From Dermatophagoides farinae (Eukaryota > Arthropoda > Arachnida > Sarcoptiformes > Pyroglyphidae), in NCBI RefSeq assembly GCF_024713945.1, contig NC_134684.1:3417001-3481000 (forward strand): a stretch of DNA of 64,000 bases, written 5' to 3'. The notes under the pieces were generated by a model. It ran no database searches. It had not been told where the DNA came from and was given only the letters and a program-made list of their open reading frames with translations. Positions 1 through 9,957 of this stretch are shown piece after piece (the stretch's first letter is position 1; each line of letters begins with the position of its first letter). Position numbers and translations under genes: made by a program.

Positions 1-1288
1 ATTATTGATGATGATGATGATGATGAGTATATAGGAGATTAGAATCGCTGCGAAATTAAATCAAATTCAATCGATTAGCAGGTAAACATGAATTGAATAA
101 AAACAACAACAACAACAACAACGTATCATGCATGCATGTGTGTATAGTGAGTTTTTTTTTATATATTTTGGTTGTTGTTGTTTACATTGTTCATTACAAA
201 CCACCACCACCACCACTACCTATTGAAAGTGATGATGAGAATGGCATTTTTGTGTTGTTTTTTAATGAGAAAAAAAAAATGATACATACGTTGCCATGTA
301 AATGGTGAGATTTTTCATTATATCATTGCCATTGTTACAATCATCAATCAATAAAGTGAATTTTTCAAATTAAATTCAAAACAAACAAACGAACAAACGA
401 ACGAATGAATGAACGAAAAAAAATCTTGAATTAAAAATTTGAATGTAATAAGGAAAAATAATGGTTTTCCTCATTCATTCAACACCATTGACGTCATCAC
501 ATCTCATCTCATATTGATGATGATTTTGTTATCGAGGAAAATCCAAATATACAACGCAAATTTGTTCGAGTGAAAAGCGCCAAAACAAAAAAAAAAAATT
601 ACATTCAATCAAAATAAATCAAATGATGATGATGATGATTTTGTCATGATTATCTCTGTGTTTTTTTTTTTGTTGTTGTTGTCTATGCGATCAGTACATT
701 CGTGTGATGTTATTTTACAAATTTTTTTTTTCAAGGTCTTTGGAGGTTGCCTGAATTTTGAAGCATTGATGATGATGATGATGATAATGGCAAAAATGAA
801 TTTGTTGGCTGGAAACAAATAATGTCGTGATGATGATGATGATGATGATGATGGCGGTTACCATGCGAATATTTTTTTGGCTAGTTCTGATTCTGGGGTT
901 TTTTTCCCATTATCTATATATACTACTTGATGGTATGAAATTAAGAAAAAAAAAGAACAAATCAATTGCTTGCCTATGATCCAAAAAAAACCATTGTGAA
1001 TGAGTGCTAAATATAAAAAAAGTTTTGTTGGCAAGTAGGTAGAAAACCAACATTGAACCAGTTCAAACCGGATTCGCTATATAATATCGAAAGATGTATG
1101 TGATGATGAATTCACCAATAACATTTCGAGAATCATGCTCAGAAGATTTGATTTTAGCTTGCGCATTGAAAATTTCTTTAGATAATAGAATCTAGAATCT
1201 TGCACCGGATTCTTGTGTGGAAAAAATTGATTTTTTTTATTTCTTATTCAAATGATAAAAAAATTTTTTTGGAATTTAATTGATGTTA
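1..1288. other. Non-coding, low-complexity DNA
   Basis: I see no gene here. The stretch is AT-rich with (GAT)n, (AAC)n and homopolymer tracts. The short open frames are made of repeat codons (Asn, Ile, Pro runs). A perfect TGACGTCA octamer (CRE-type) lies at 489-496 with no recognisable gene beside it. Confidence 0.6.
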
Positions 1289-1559
1289 TTAAAAATAAGG
1301 TCCATAATTTGGGATGTAAACAATTTTTTCGTATGGACGTTGTTTATAAATACGTTTCGGATAATAGGTTTTAGGCCGATATCCATATATACGACGATAA
1401 TATGTCAGACCATTATGTTGCATCGGTTCATATTGATCAATAATGGCTGGATGATTATAATTGATGAGAAATGGTGTTGTACCATACATAATGTTCAAAT
1501 GTTGCCTGATTCTGGCCTATAAAAACGGCCACAATGACAAACAGAATAGCCAAATTCAT
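1289..1559 (-). CDS. Small secreted Tyr/Pro/Arg-rich protein, frame interrupted
   Basis: A minus-strand ATG at 1559 opens a typical signal peptide (MNLAILFVIVAVFIG, then QNQAT). Its frame stops after about 35 codons. A second frame, offset by one base and closed upstream by a stop at 1517-1519, encodes a Tyr/Pro/Arg-rich tail of about 60 residues ending YIPNYGPYF. No GT-AG intron of plausible size could join the two, so there is a one-base indel (assembly error or real lesion) between about 1516 and 1460. Orientation, size, signal peptide and composition match the three neighbouring small genes, which is why I regard it as a member of that group. The function is unknown; cuticle component or antimicrobial peptide are guesses from composition. 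Confidence 0.45.
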
Positions 1560-2420
1560 GATGGTTGCAGTGAATAAATTCGTTGTAATGATTCCGACGC
1601 ACATTGAAGAACATTCAAGCTATTTATATATCATTTTCAGTGGTGAAAAAGTAAATTTTTATGTCACCATGATTTATTTCTGTAATTTCTGATCTCCAAA
1701 AAAAAAAAAAAAAATTCCGATCACAATTTATTTTGAAGAATTTTTCATTTTTCAGAATCCAGATTTTGAGCAAATTAATTAGTTGAAGAATTCAACAGAA
1801 ACCTCATCATATGACATCTTCTGTTCTTAATTCAATGCTCAAGGCGATCATTTAAATTTATTTCAAGTACAATCTTTATTTCTTGATCGAAACAAAAAAA
1901 AATAATGATGACCATTTCTAATCTGTTTATTTATAGGTATAGTAGCATAAATTAAAGTGAATATTCGACGTAATGTTTGTCATGGAAAGAAATTAAAAAA
2001 AAAAACACCACCACCACCACCACCACCAACAACAACAAAATCATTATCGTTGCCATTTTTAGAAATTTCGATAATCACTTCAGGCATGATGGTGATGTTT
2101 TTTTTTTTTTTTTTTTTGGTCAATAACATTTGTTTATACACAAAGAGAGACGAAAAAAAAACATTCATAAATATTGAAAACATCATTTAGTTCATGTGAC
2201 TTGATATGATTTTTTTTCGAATGAAATGAAAATTTTTTTTTCATCTTAATAATCCATTAATGACTTTATTGAACTTTCCCGGTCATGTTCAAATTTTTTT
2301 TTTTTTTTTTTGGTTATTGACAAGAATTTTTTTTTAACAAAAAAGAGAACAAAAAGACAACAACAATGAAAAAAAAACCGAATTTCAATCGATTATAATC
2401 TGAAATTAAATCGAATATAT
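1560..2420. other. Intergenic, no gene seen
   Basis: AT-rich DNA with (CCA)n at about 2006-2028, T runs and A runs. Open frames on both strands are low-complexity (Pro, Gly and Phe runs from repeats). No coding signal is seen. Confidence 0.6.
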
Positions 2421-2642
2421 TTAGCCATAGTATCCACCACGTCTATATCCACGTCCACCATAGTATCCACCACGTCCACCATAACCACCATAGCCACGTC
2501 CACCATAACCATAGCCACGGTTATAATTGCCAAAACCACGGTTACCATATCCACCACCATAACCATATTGTGCTGAAACGTTTGTAATGGCAGCACCGAC
2601 GATTACCATTATGGCAAAAATCAATACAAATGCACGGTTCAT
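2421..2642 (-). CDS. Small secreted Gly/Tyr-rich protein
   Basis: This is a 73-residue protein. I chose the ATG at 2642 because it directly starts a signal peptide (MNRAFVLIFAIMVIVGAAI, cleavage probably after VSA); the frame is open further upstream but only with Lys/Asn codons. The mature part is made of GYGG, GRGYGG and RGGYYG units, is cationic through Arg, has no acidic residues and ends YYG. A TATA-like box lies about 95 bases upstream. Composition resembles nematode NLP/caenacin-type and arachnid glycine-rich antimicrobial peptides, but also cuticular glycine-rich proteins, and composition alone cannot decide. It is the second of four co-oriented genes of this kind. Confidence 0.75.
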   Translation of the reverse strand: MNRAFVLIFAIMVIVGAAITNVSAQYGYGGGYGNRGFGNYNRGYGYGGRGYGGYGGRGGYYGGRGYRRGGYYG

Positions 2643-2735
2643 GATTGAATGATTTTGGTTGTTGTTTTTTTTCGATGATTTATTTAATTTCAATTCTTAG
2701 ATTGATACTGAATGGATGGTTGGATTAACAGCCCA

Positions 2736-2743
2736 TATTTATA
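2736..2743 (-). promoter_or_regulatory. TATA-like box of the Gly/Tyr-rich gene
   Basis: The minus strand reads TATAAATA about 95 bases upstream of the ATG at 2642, a plausible TATA distance if the 5' UTR is about 65 bases. Inferred from sequence only. Confidence 0.45.
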
Positions 2744-2846
2744 CTTGATGTTTATATCGTTTTTTTTCTAATCTGCTCTAACATTAATAAAGCGGACATC
2801 CTAAAACTAAAATTTGAATATTGAAAAAAAAAATGATTACCAATTC

Positions 2847-3126
2847 TTATCTGGTACAATTTCCACAATTTGCAATATTATCAACCAGAACAGGATAAAG
2901 GAAATTTGATTTCAAACAAACACACACACACGAATCTATATATGTTTGCAATGGTGTTGGCTGTTTTGAATCATCAGCAATCAGCAACGTAATTGCATAA
3001 TATTGGCATTGGAAAAAAAAAATTTTCACGATTATTGCACACACAGTCTTCTTTTGTTTGTTCAGATTCAGTACAACCATCATCATCATCATCATCATGT
3101 GGAAGATATTTTTGTGTTGAATAAAA
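2847..3126 (-). pseudogene. Cysteine-rich coding remnant or unresolved exons
   Basis: The gap between the two Gly-rich genes holds a protein-like signal on the minus strand in two frames. An upstream piece (about 3126 to 2978) has an Asp run, then GCTESEQ, EDCVCNN and NFFFPMPILCNY, ending in a stop after ADC. A downstream piece in another frame ends SNFLYPVL, IANCGNCTR and a stop at 2847. Both share the pattern C-x-C, a few residues, N-F-x-x-P and a cysteine pair, as if a motif were duplicated. No start codon or convincing splice pair was found, so it may be a decayed gene or exons I could not join. The rest of 2643-3390 shows nothing else. Confidence 0.25.
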
Positions 3127-3390
3127 TTGCAATTTTTTTAATGGAAATTTTGTTTATTATTATCGCAAAATTTATAATTTTTTTTTTAATTAGAATTTTT
3201 CAATTATCGAAAATGTGCTATTTTTATTGCAATAACAATATTTTTGTTCTTTTTTTTTGGTTTTGGGGAAATTTTAACATTTCTAATTAATTCCAATTAA
3301 ATTATTCGATAGAATGCTAAATTTGTAGTAGACAAACAAGCAATTTCGGTCGATTTTGGTAATTTTTTTTTCTTTTTTTTTGTTGATTGA

Positions 3391-3585
3391 TTATCGTCCA
3401 AAACCACCGCCATAGATTCCGCCAGGTCCAATACTGCCGTAACCACCGTTTCGATGGCCAAATCCGCCACCATAAATGCGGCCATTATGAATACCACCAT
3501 AACCACCTTTACGCCATCGAAGTTTAGCATCTGTTATGGCCAATATGGTAGCCACAATGAAAAACAATATGATTCTGATGTTCAT
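3391..3585 (-). CDS. Small secreted Gly-rich protein
   Basis: This is a 64-residue protein starting at the ATG at 3585 with a clear signal peptide (MNIRIILFFIVATILAITDA). The mature chain contains KGGYGGIHNG, YGGGFGHRNGGYG and ends GGGFGR. The terminal Gly-Arg is the pattern from which an amidated Phe could be generated in neuropeptide-like precursors, although a structural role is equally possible. A TATATATA box sits about 65 bases upstream. It is single-exon, with no acidic residue in the mature part. It belongs to the same co-oriented group as its neighbours but differs in repeat spelling, so divergence is old. Confidence 0.72.
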   Translation of the reverse strand: MNIRIILFFIVATILAITDAKLRWRKGGYGGIHNGRIYGGGFGHRNGGYGSIGPGGIYGGGFGR

Positions 3586-3650
3586 GATTGGATTTTCGTT
3601 AGTGGATTAATTACCGAATGAACTTTGTAACATTTATGACAAATTCTTTT

Positions 3651-3658
3651 TATATATA
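3651..3658 (-). promoter_or_regulatory. TATA-like box
   Basis: TATATATA about 65 bases upstream of the ATG at 3585. A short AGC microsatellite lies directly upstream of it (about 3660-3688). Confidence 0.4.
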
Positions 3659-3961
3659 CAGCATCAGCAGCAGCAGCAGCAGCAGCAGTGGCCACATAGA
3701 CCTGATAAATAACAAAAGGAAATTGAATGAATTTTGTCAATTGTCGTTTGATAGAAGAAGAAAAAAAAATTCATTTTATCTAATTGATATCCGGTTTTTT
3801 TTATTAATAATTTTAATGGGTAAAACATTTTTTTTTCTTCAATCATTAAATTAAATCAGATAATGAAATGATAAACAGCACATTAAATAAATGATGATTG
3901 ATTTAAATTTTCTCATAAATCAGAATGATGATGATGATGATGATGATCATTGTTGATCATT

Positions 3962-4150
3962 TCATCCATAATATACGCCTCTTACTCTTCCCCATCGATT
4001 AATGCCCCAACCTCGTCTGTAACCGCCATAACCGTAGCGATAAAAGCCGCCTCTTCCATAATAACCAGGATAATAACCATAGAAATGTCCAGAAACAGCA
4101 CCAATGATGGCAAACAATACAAAAATCATCAATAAAAATATTTTTTTCAT
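3962..4150 (-). CDS. Small secreted Gly/Tyr/Arg-rich protein
   Basis: This is a 62-residue protein. The start at 4150 (MKKIFLLMIFVLFAIIGAV) is chosen because it begins the signal peptide; the upstream in-frame codons are polar and probably 5' UTR. The mature part (from about HFYGYYPGYYGRGG) is rich in Tyr, Gly and Arg, includes two Trp residues (RRGWGINRWGR) and ends RVRGVYYG. It is strongly cationic with no Asp or Glu. The shared YYG ending and signal-peptide layout link it to the 2421-2642 gene. An antimicrobial, silk-like or cuticle role is possible; I cannot choose. Confidence 0.75.
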   Translation of the reverse strand: MKKIFLLMIFVLFAIIGAVSGHFYGYYPGYYGRGGFYRYGYGGYRRGWGINRWGRVRGVYYG

Positions 4151-4649
4151 AATGGCTGAATTGGATTTATTTTTTTGGTTTTGTTTTGTGGTCAAAGTTG
4201 TTTATTTGTATCTGCTTGTAGATAAATGATGTTCTGAATGATCGGCAGGTTGATAGTTTATATATGGATCACTTTCAAGGATCATCATTATCATCATCGT
4301 ATGTGATGGCAAAAACAAAAACAACCCATCCGTAGCCAAATATTGTGCGGACAAAGTTGTTTTTCAGTTTTTTTTTTGTTGTTCAAATTTTATCATTAAA
4401 CATGATTAGCATAAAATTTCGGAATTTCTGTTTTTTTTAAATTTCAGAATTAATTAATTGATTGAATGTATTCAAAACATGAAAATTGTTTTTCTCTTTT
4501 ATTGGAAATATAACTGACATAATATTTGAGAAAAAAAATTTCAATTCGTCATTGAAAATTTCATCGACCCATCATTAACGATCATCATCCATTTCAAGGA
4601 TTGAATTGCCATACACAATGGTTCTTGTTCTGTGTTAAAGGCTCATTTT
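4151..4649. other. Upstream/intergenic DNA, no gene seen
   Basis: A TATATAAA-like element (minus strand, about 4258-4265) lies about 110 bases upstream of the ATG at 4150 and is a candidate TATA box. The rest is AT-rich and non-coding. Confidence 0.5.
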
Positions 4650-5645
4650 TTATTCACACATCATCATTGTTGGATGTAAAACCCAACGAATAGTTTCATC
4701 TTCCATTGGAATTTGCTGTCTAGTGTTTATATTGTAACGACCATCATTTGTAAACAATTGTTGTCCTTCGAAGATTATCTTTTTGATTCTTGGATTTTTA
4801 ACCGTTTCTCTTAGACGTTTAAGTTTCATATGAATTGATTCCATTTCATCGGCTACAGGTCTAGTGTTACAAATCAATGATGATGATGGTGATGATGGAG
4901 ATGAAGAATCGGAAATTAAATGAGGTATGGATAATAATGGTGCCGTTATGAGGTCATCATCATCATTGACGTCGTTATAATCATGATGATCATGATCATT
5001 CATTCTTCTTGGTAATTCAATTTGACAATTGATGGAATTTTCAACATTTGAAATCATCAAAGGAAATGAAACTTGTTTTTGTTCACATTTTGTTATTGGT
5101 GATGTATGTATGATTTGAAGGATTTCCTTCTCCTCATTTTGATATTGATCATCGTTTATTTGTTGATTATATGATAATTGTTGTTGTTGTAGTTGTTGTC
5201 GTTGTTTGATCATATTCAAATCTTGTTTTATCATTTCAATGTTGACATTATTATTTCGTATATCAGATAATATTTCTGTCAATAATTTTTCTGTTTTTCT
5301 CTGATCATGATAACTTTTTTGTTGATTAAAATAATTTTGTCGATGTTGTCGTAATTGTCGTTTGATTACATCTAATCGATGTTGAATACGATGATTATAA
5401 TGATGATTATCGTGTTCAATTTGTTCAATACAATCAATCATTGTACGAAAATTTTGTAGACCTGATGATGATGATGATGAACAGCTACTACTACTAATGG
5501 GGGTACAAGTTGATAATTCTTGAATATTCTTTCCGATTGTCGGTGTTGTCGTAATCATTGATTCTTCATATCGTATTTTACGTTTACGTATTAAAAACGG
5601 TGTAATGATCAATGATTTTTCACGAAATCGACGCGTAGATTTCAT
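4650..5645 (-). CDS. Unknown protein, Gln-rich with predicted coiled coil
   Basis: This is an uninterrupted 331-codon frame from the ATG at 5645. I do not recognise the family. The N-terminal 30 residues are basic (KSTRRFREK, IRKRKIRY). Residues about 75-165 carry Gln/His-rich heptad-like sequence (HRLDVIKRQLRQHR, MIKQDLNMIKQRQQ) that should form a coiled coil. A Ser-rich stretch lies near residue 50, and acidic and Ser runs near 225-255 encoded by GAT/TCA repeats. The C-terminal 65 residues (MKLKRLRETVKNPRIKKI, EDETIRWVLHP) look most conserved in style. Mixed codon use outside the repeats supports real coding. A perfect TATCGATA (DRE) lies 98 bases upstream. Confidence 0.6.
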   Translation of the reverse strand: MKSTRRFREKSLIITPFLIRKRKIRYEESMITTTPTIGKNIQELSTCTPISSSSCSSSSSSGLQNFRTMIDCIEQIEHDNHHYNHRIQHRLDVIKRQLRQHRQNYFNQQKSYHDQRKTEKLLTEILSDIRNNNVNIEMIKQDLNMIKQRQQLQQQQLSYNQQINDDQYQNEEKEILQIIHTSPITKCEQKQVSFPLMISNVENSINCQIELPRRMNDHDHHDYNDVNDDDDLITAPLLSIPHLISDSSSPSSPSSSLICNTRPVADEMESIHMKLKRLRETVKNPRIKKIIFEGQQLFTNDGRYNINTRQQIPMEDETIRWVLHPTMMMCE

Positions 5646-5742
5646 GTTATGATCGAATTTTTTTTTTTTGGTTTGAATGAATCAAAATTTTTTGAAATTT
5701 AAAATTTTTTTTAATTGAAAAAAACAATGTTTATATTTTGAG

Positions 5743-5750
5743 TATCGATA
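5743..5750 (-). promoter_or_regulatory. DRE-type core promoter motif
   Basis: TATCGATA is the palindromic DNA-replication-related element bound by DREF at many insect housekeeping promoters. It lies 98 bases upstream of the start at 5645. Whether mites use the motif is not known to me. Confidence 0.35.
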
Positions 5751-5852
5751 AGTGAATTTTTTTTTTTTTTGAATTTTAGAACTTTCAAATAGACTGCTCT
5801 ATTCTAAATTAAATCATTAAAAACAATGTGTGTGTGTAGATTATCAAAGCCG

Positions 5853-7683
5853 TCATGATGATGATGATGAAGATGATAATACATCCACCGGACAAGGTGG
5901 TATCCAGCCACCAAAATGTTTGGATAATTCTTCGACAATTGAAAGGCTTAATTTATCATTGTTTGGTGCAGCAATCACTTGTATGGCGAATGGCATACCA
6001 TGGCGATCAATACCCATCGGTATTGTTGTTATGGCCACATTCATTGAATTCCATAACATTGTATAGACACAATCGAAAGCTTTCAACAATGATTGATTAT
6101 GTTTAGGAGCTGGTTTGATGAACAGAAAACAAAAAAAATTAATTAATTTAATTATTATTATTGGATAAATTTTAAGACTTACCAATTTCTGGTGATATTG
6201 GACACAATATAACGCCATCATTTTCAAGTAATTTATGTAAATTTGATTGTGTTTTACGCCATTTGTCAAAAAAATCTTTTGTCAAAAATTTGTCACCAAC
6301 TTTTTGTGTGATACCAATCACTAATGGACCAGCAGCATAACGGCTTTGTGTGCCAATAAAACATTTAATTAATTCATAATATGGATTCATTTTCACACCA
6401 TAACTTATTAATTCATGATAGCTTGGCATTTGTGGATCATGTAATGCGGCCAACCAGAATAATGTTGCCAAACGAAAATCATAGAATGAATCTGGATCAC
6501 CTTTTGCCATATTCAATTCCATTGTTCGTGTACCATTTTCAATGAAATGTCTGACCATTTTGTCTAAACCTTTTAATATTTCAACATCCACCGGCAAGGC
6601 TAATGGATCACCAAGATCACGTATATAGTAGACATTTAAATCTGAATAATTGAATGGTTTTTCTGTTAGATCCAATTTATCACCAGTCATCACTTTAAGC
6701 ATTGGCCGTAGATCACATGCATAACGACACATTGGTCCAATGGTCAGAACATCTGGATGAATATCTTTTTGTGGTGGAAATATTTCATCAATTACAATAT
6801 TTCCAGCCGTTGTACAATGAGAAAATATTCCACAAAAATGTGCAGGAATTCGTAGTGATCCTCCAATATCGGAACCAATCTAGATGTAAAAAAAAAATTA
6901 TTTTAGATTTTGTCATTTTTTTTATCAAACAATGGAAAAAATCTACCCCCAAAACAGAGCCTGCAGAAGCAATCAATGCAGCTTCACCACCGGAAGAACC
7001 GCCCGGCACCCGAGATTTATCATAAGGATTATTTGTCTGTCCATCTAGATAGTTGAATGAATCACTAAATAATGTTGTATCCGGTACATTTGTAAGTGCT
7101 AAAAATATTGCACCACTTTTACGCATATTAATGATGGTCGTACAATCTTTATCGGCTACAATTCCTTTACGATTATAAGTACCACATGTGAATGTAAATC
7201 CTTTAACTGATATTGAATTTTTAGCCGTATAAGGAATGCCCAAAAATGGATAATCATGTATCGATGATTCATCTGGTAATTTTTCACCACGTAATTCACG
7301 TTGAACACGTTCATCAACATTACGTGCTTCTTGTAATGCATCGGTAAAATTATCATGTACAATTGTATTTAGATCTCCATTTACTTTTTTACAACGATCA
7401 ATATATGCTTGAACTAGATCTTCGCTTTTAAGCTATTTTAAACAAAAAAAAAAAAAAAAAAACAAAAAATTAAATTTCATTCACAAGTATAATCATATCA
7501 TCATACCTGACCAGATTTAATCTTTTGGGCCAATTTTATGGCCGGTTGTAATAAAAGATCATTTTTAATTGGGGGTAAAAAACCCTGTTGACTTGGATAG
7601 AATATGTAGCCAATTATTATGGCAAATATATTGACAATATAACGTAATTGTCGTAATAATAGATCGATGATTAACATGAACAT
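5853..7683 (-). CDS. FAAH2: Fatty-acid amide hydrolase (FAAH2-like amidase)
   Basis: Serine hydrolase of the amidase-signature family that cleaves fatty-acid amides at membranes. Four exons: 7683-7507, 7432-6947, 6879-6183, 6109-5853, all GT-AG with matching phases, giving about 538 residues (human FAAH2 is 532). An N-terminal hydrophobic segment (residues about 13-30) would anchor it. The catalytic triad is visible: Lys130 in PYTAKNS, Ser205 in PGGSSGGE, and nucleophile Ser229 in IGSDIGGS, the last two on either side of intron 2. The C terminus has the IPMGIDRHGMPFAIQVIA block typical of the family, and a terminal Asp-Val-Leu-Ser run made by a repeat. Substrate is inferred; other FAAH2-like paralogues exist in arthropods. 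Confidence 0.9.
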
Positions 7684-9891
7684 TTTTTTTATAGATCGGT
7701 GATTTGTTTACTCACATATATATGTATATAAAACACACAAACAAAAAACAAACGGTACACAATTTCCACAGGTATTGATATTCCAAAAAAAAAAAATAAA
7801 AAATTAGAACAAACAGATTGAAAAAGACGAAGAAAACAATGGTTTCTCTATTTGATTGATTGATTGATCGATTGTTGTTGTTGTTGTTTTCAGATCGATA
7901 GTGAAGAAAAGTCTATTTTTTTGGGCAAAATTCAAAGAAAAAAAATTGTTTATAACAACGGGCAACCAATATGGAAACAAACAAACAAACAAAAAAACAA
8001 GAAAAAAAAAGAGAAAATTATACCAAAAATAAAAATTTGCACATTTGTACTATTTGTATGAGGCACCAACATTTGATACAAATCACTCACACATAATCAT
8101 CATTTTGATGAACAAGTTGGAATCTTTTTTCTTCTTATCATATAAAACATGATGATGATGATGATGATGATGATGGAAAAAATGAGGGAAAAATTTTCGG
8201 ATAAATCATCGATCAATTTATATTGTACATTTGTTGTTGTTGTTGTTGTTGTTGTTGTAGATAGTTGTGATAACATTGATGATGGCCGTGATGCAAGTAT
8301 TTTTTTTTTTAATATTGAAAAAAAACAACAACAACAACAAAAAAAAAATCACATGAACTGACAATTAATTTCGGCTTTTTTTTGTTTTTTTTGTGGTTTA
8401 GTTTTGTTCATTTGATTGAAATTTATACCACAATCAATGTGTTGCCAAATTGTTTTTCCAATAATTTTACCATAATAAGGATGATGACAAAAAAAATAAC
8501 AAAAATTAAAGAGAAAATGATGATGAGGATCTTTAAAAATGAATACTGAACACAAAAAAAATAACTGATTTTCATTTTCATATTTATAGTGAAAATTAAA
8601 TTCAACTTGAATTGATTGAATTGATGATTATCATCAACGTCAAACATTGATAATTACAAAATAATGATGATGATGATGATGATGAATCAAAAGAGGCAGT
8701 TGTTAATCGCTGTCTGTAAAATCATCATCATCATCATCATGTTATTGAAAACACTCTTTTCTTTTTTTTGTTTGTGTTCATGTTTGAACCAAAGCATAGC
8801 CATTTTAAATATTATCATCATCATCATCATCATCATCGTCATTCATCGTCATTCATCATTTATTGCAATCATCATCATCATTGTGATTAAGAAAATTATA
8901 ATTAATTCAATTCATATAGAGATAATGTGATTCTTATACAATTCATAAATATATTATTATTAGTAGTAGTAGTAGCCATTTTATAACGGAATTTTCATTT
9001 ATTTATTTATTTACGAATGAAAGATGAAAGATTTGATTTGATTTGATTTGATTTTTACAAGAGAAAAACAAAATTCAATTCAATTCACATATATATTGGA
9101 TTACATACATCGGATGAAACTATTAGTCTTTTTTTCTTTTTTTTTGAAAAAAAAGTTCATTGAATCATTTTTGAATGTTGTTGTGGTTATTTTTATCAAA
9201 TGATTTTTTTGTTTGTTTGTTTAAAATGTTGAATCATCATTATAAATTTTGATTAATAATTAGTAATGATAATAATCGGTTGGTGTTTGTTAAAATAAAC
9301 AATTGTGGTGGCGTGGTACCACACAATATATTTATGCATATACAAACCGGTTTTTGACGATGTTTGTTTTGAAGGACAGACAAAATGATGTATATAGATA
9401 GAAAATGAATACAATATTTCGGGAAAAAAAATCACATTTCCTCAAAATCATCACCATAATTACAACAACAAAAAAAACTTAAGAATACATTGAAATAGAA
9501 AATCCTGGCCTGGCCATGGATGGTAATTATTTTTTTATTTTTATTTCTGATTTTTTTTACACACGCACATTCTTCATCTTTTTTGTTTTTGTTGTTGTTG
9601 TTGTTGTTGACAATCAATTATTCACAAATTATTTTTAGTTATTGTTTCGACAATTGATAATCGTTTTTTGTCATTTGTGTATGTAATAATTGATTAAACT
9701 TTTTGTGATAACTTGGAGAAATCTCGGCAAAATTATTTTTGTTTGTTTGTTTTTGTTTTCGAAAATGAATGTGAGGAAAAAAAATCGAATTCGAAAAAAA
9801 AATTCAAAGCTGCGCCATCTTGCGTCCGTTCTCTGAAATAAAAATTTTAAAATTCGAATTTTTTTTTTTTTTGACAAAATATTGAAATTCG
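7684..9891. other. Low-complexity intergenic region
   Basis: No gene seen. (ATG)n and (TTG)n tracts lie at 8149-8175, 8228-8258, 8664-8684 and 8810-8840. A TA-rich stretch at 7715-7735 may hold the FAAH2-like promoter. GCCATCT (YY1/CTCF-like core) occurs at 9814-9820. Open frames consist of Met, Ile, Val or Phe runs. Confidence 0.6.
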
Positions 9892-9926
9892 CTATTTAGA
9901 ATTTGAATTTCTTAATCGTTGTTGCA

Positions 9927-9957
<31 letters not shown>

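Noticed and set aside
3003-3290. Plus-strand 95-codon Phe/Ile/His-rich frame
   Set aside because: AT-rich composition and a CAT repeat explain it; the better signal there is on the minus strand.
5830-6106. Plus-strand frames at the 3' end of the FAAH2-like gene
   Set aside because: They are antisense to its last exon, which carries clear amidase sequence.
8149-8361. Open frame beginning with nine Met codons
   Set aside because: Made of (ATG)n and (GTT)n microsatellites.
9297-9328. Palindromic GTGGTACCAC with flanking similarity, as a possible structured RNA
   Set aside because: The stem is short and there is no tRNA or other RNA pattern around it.
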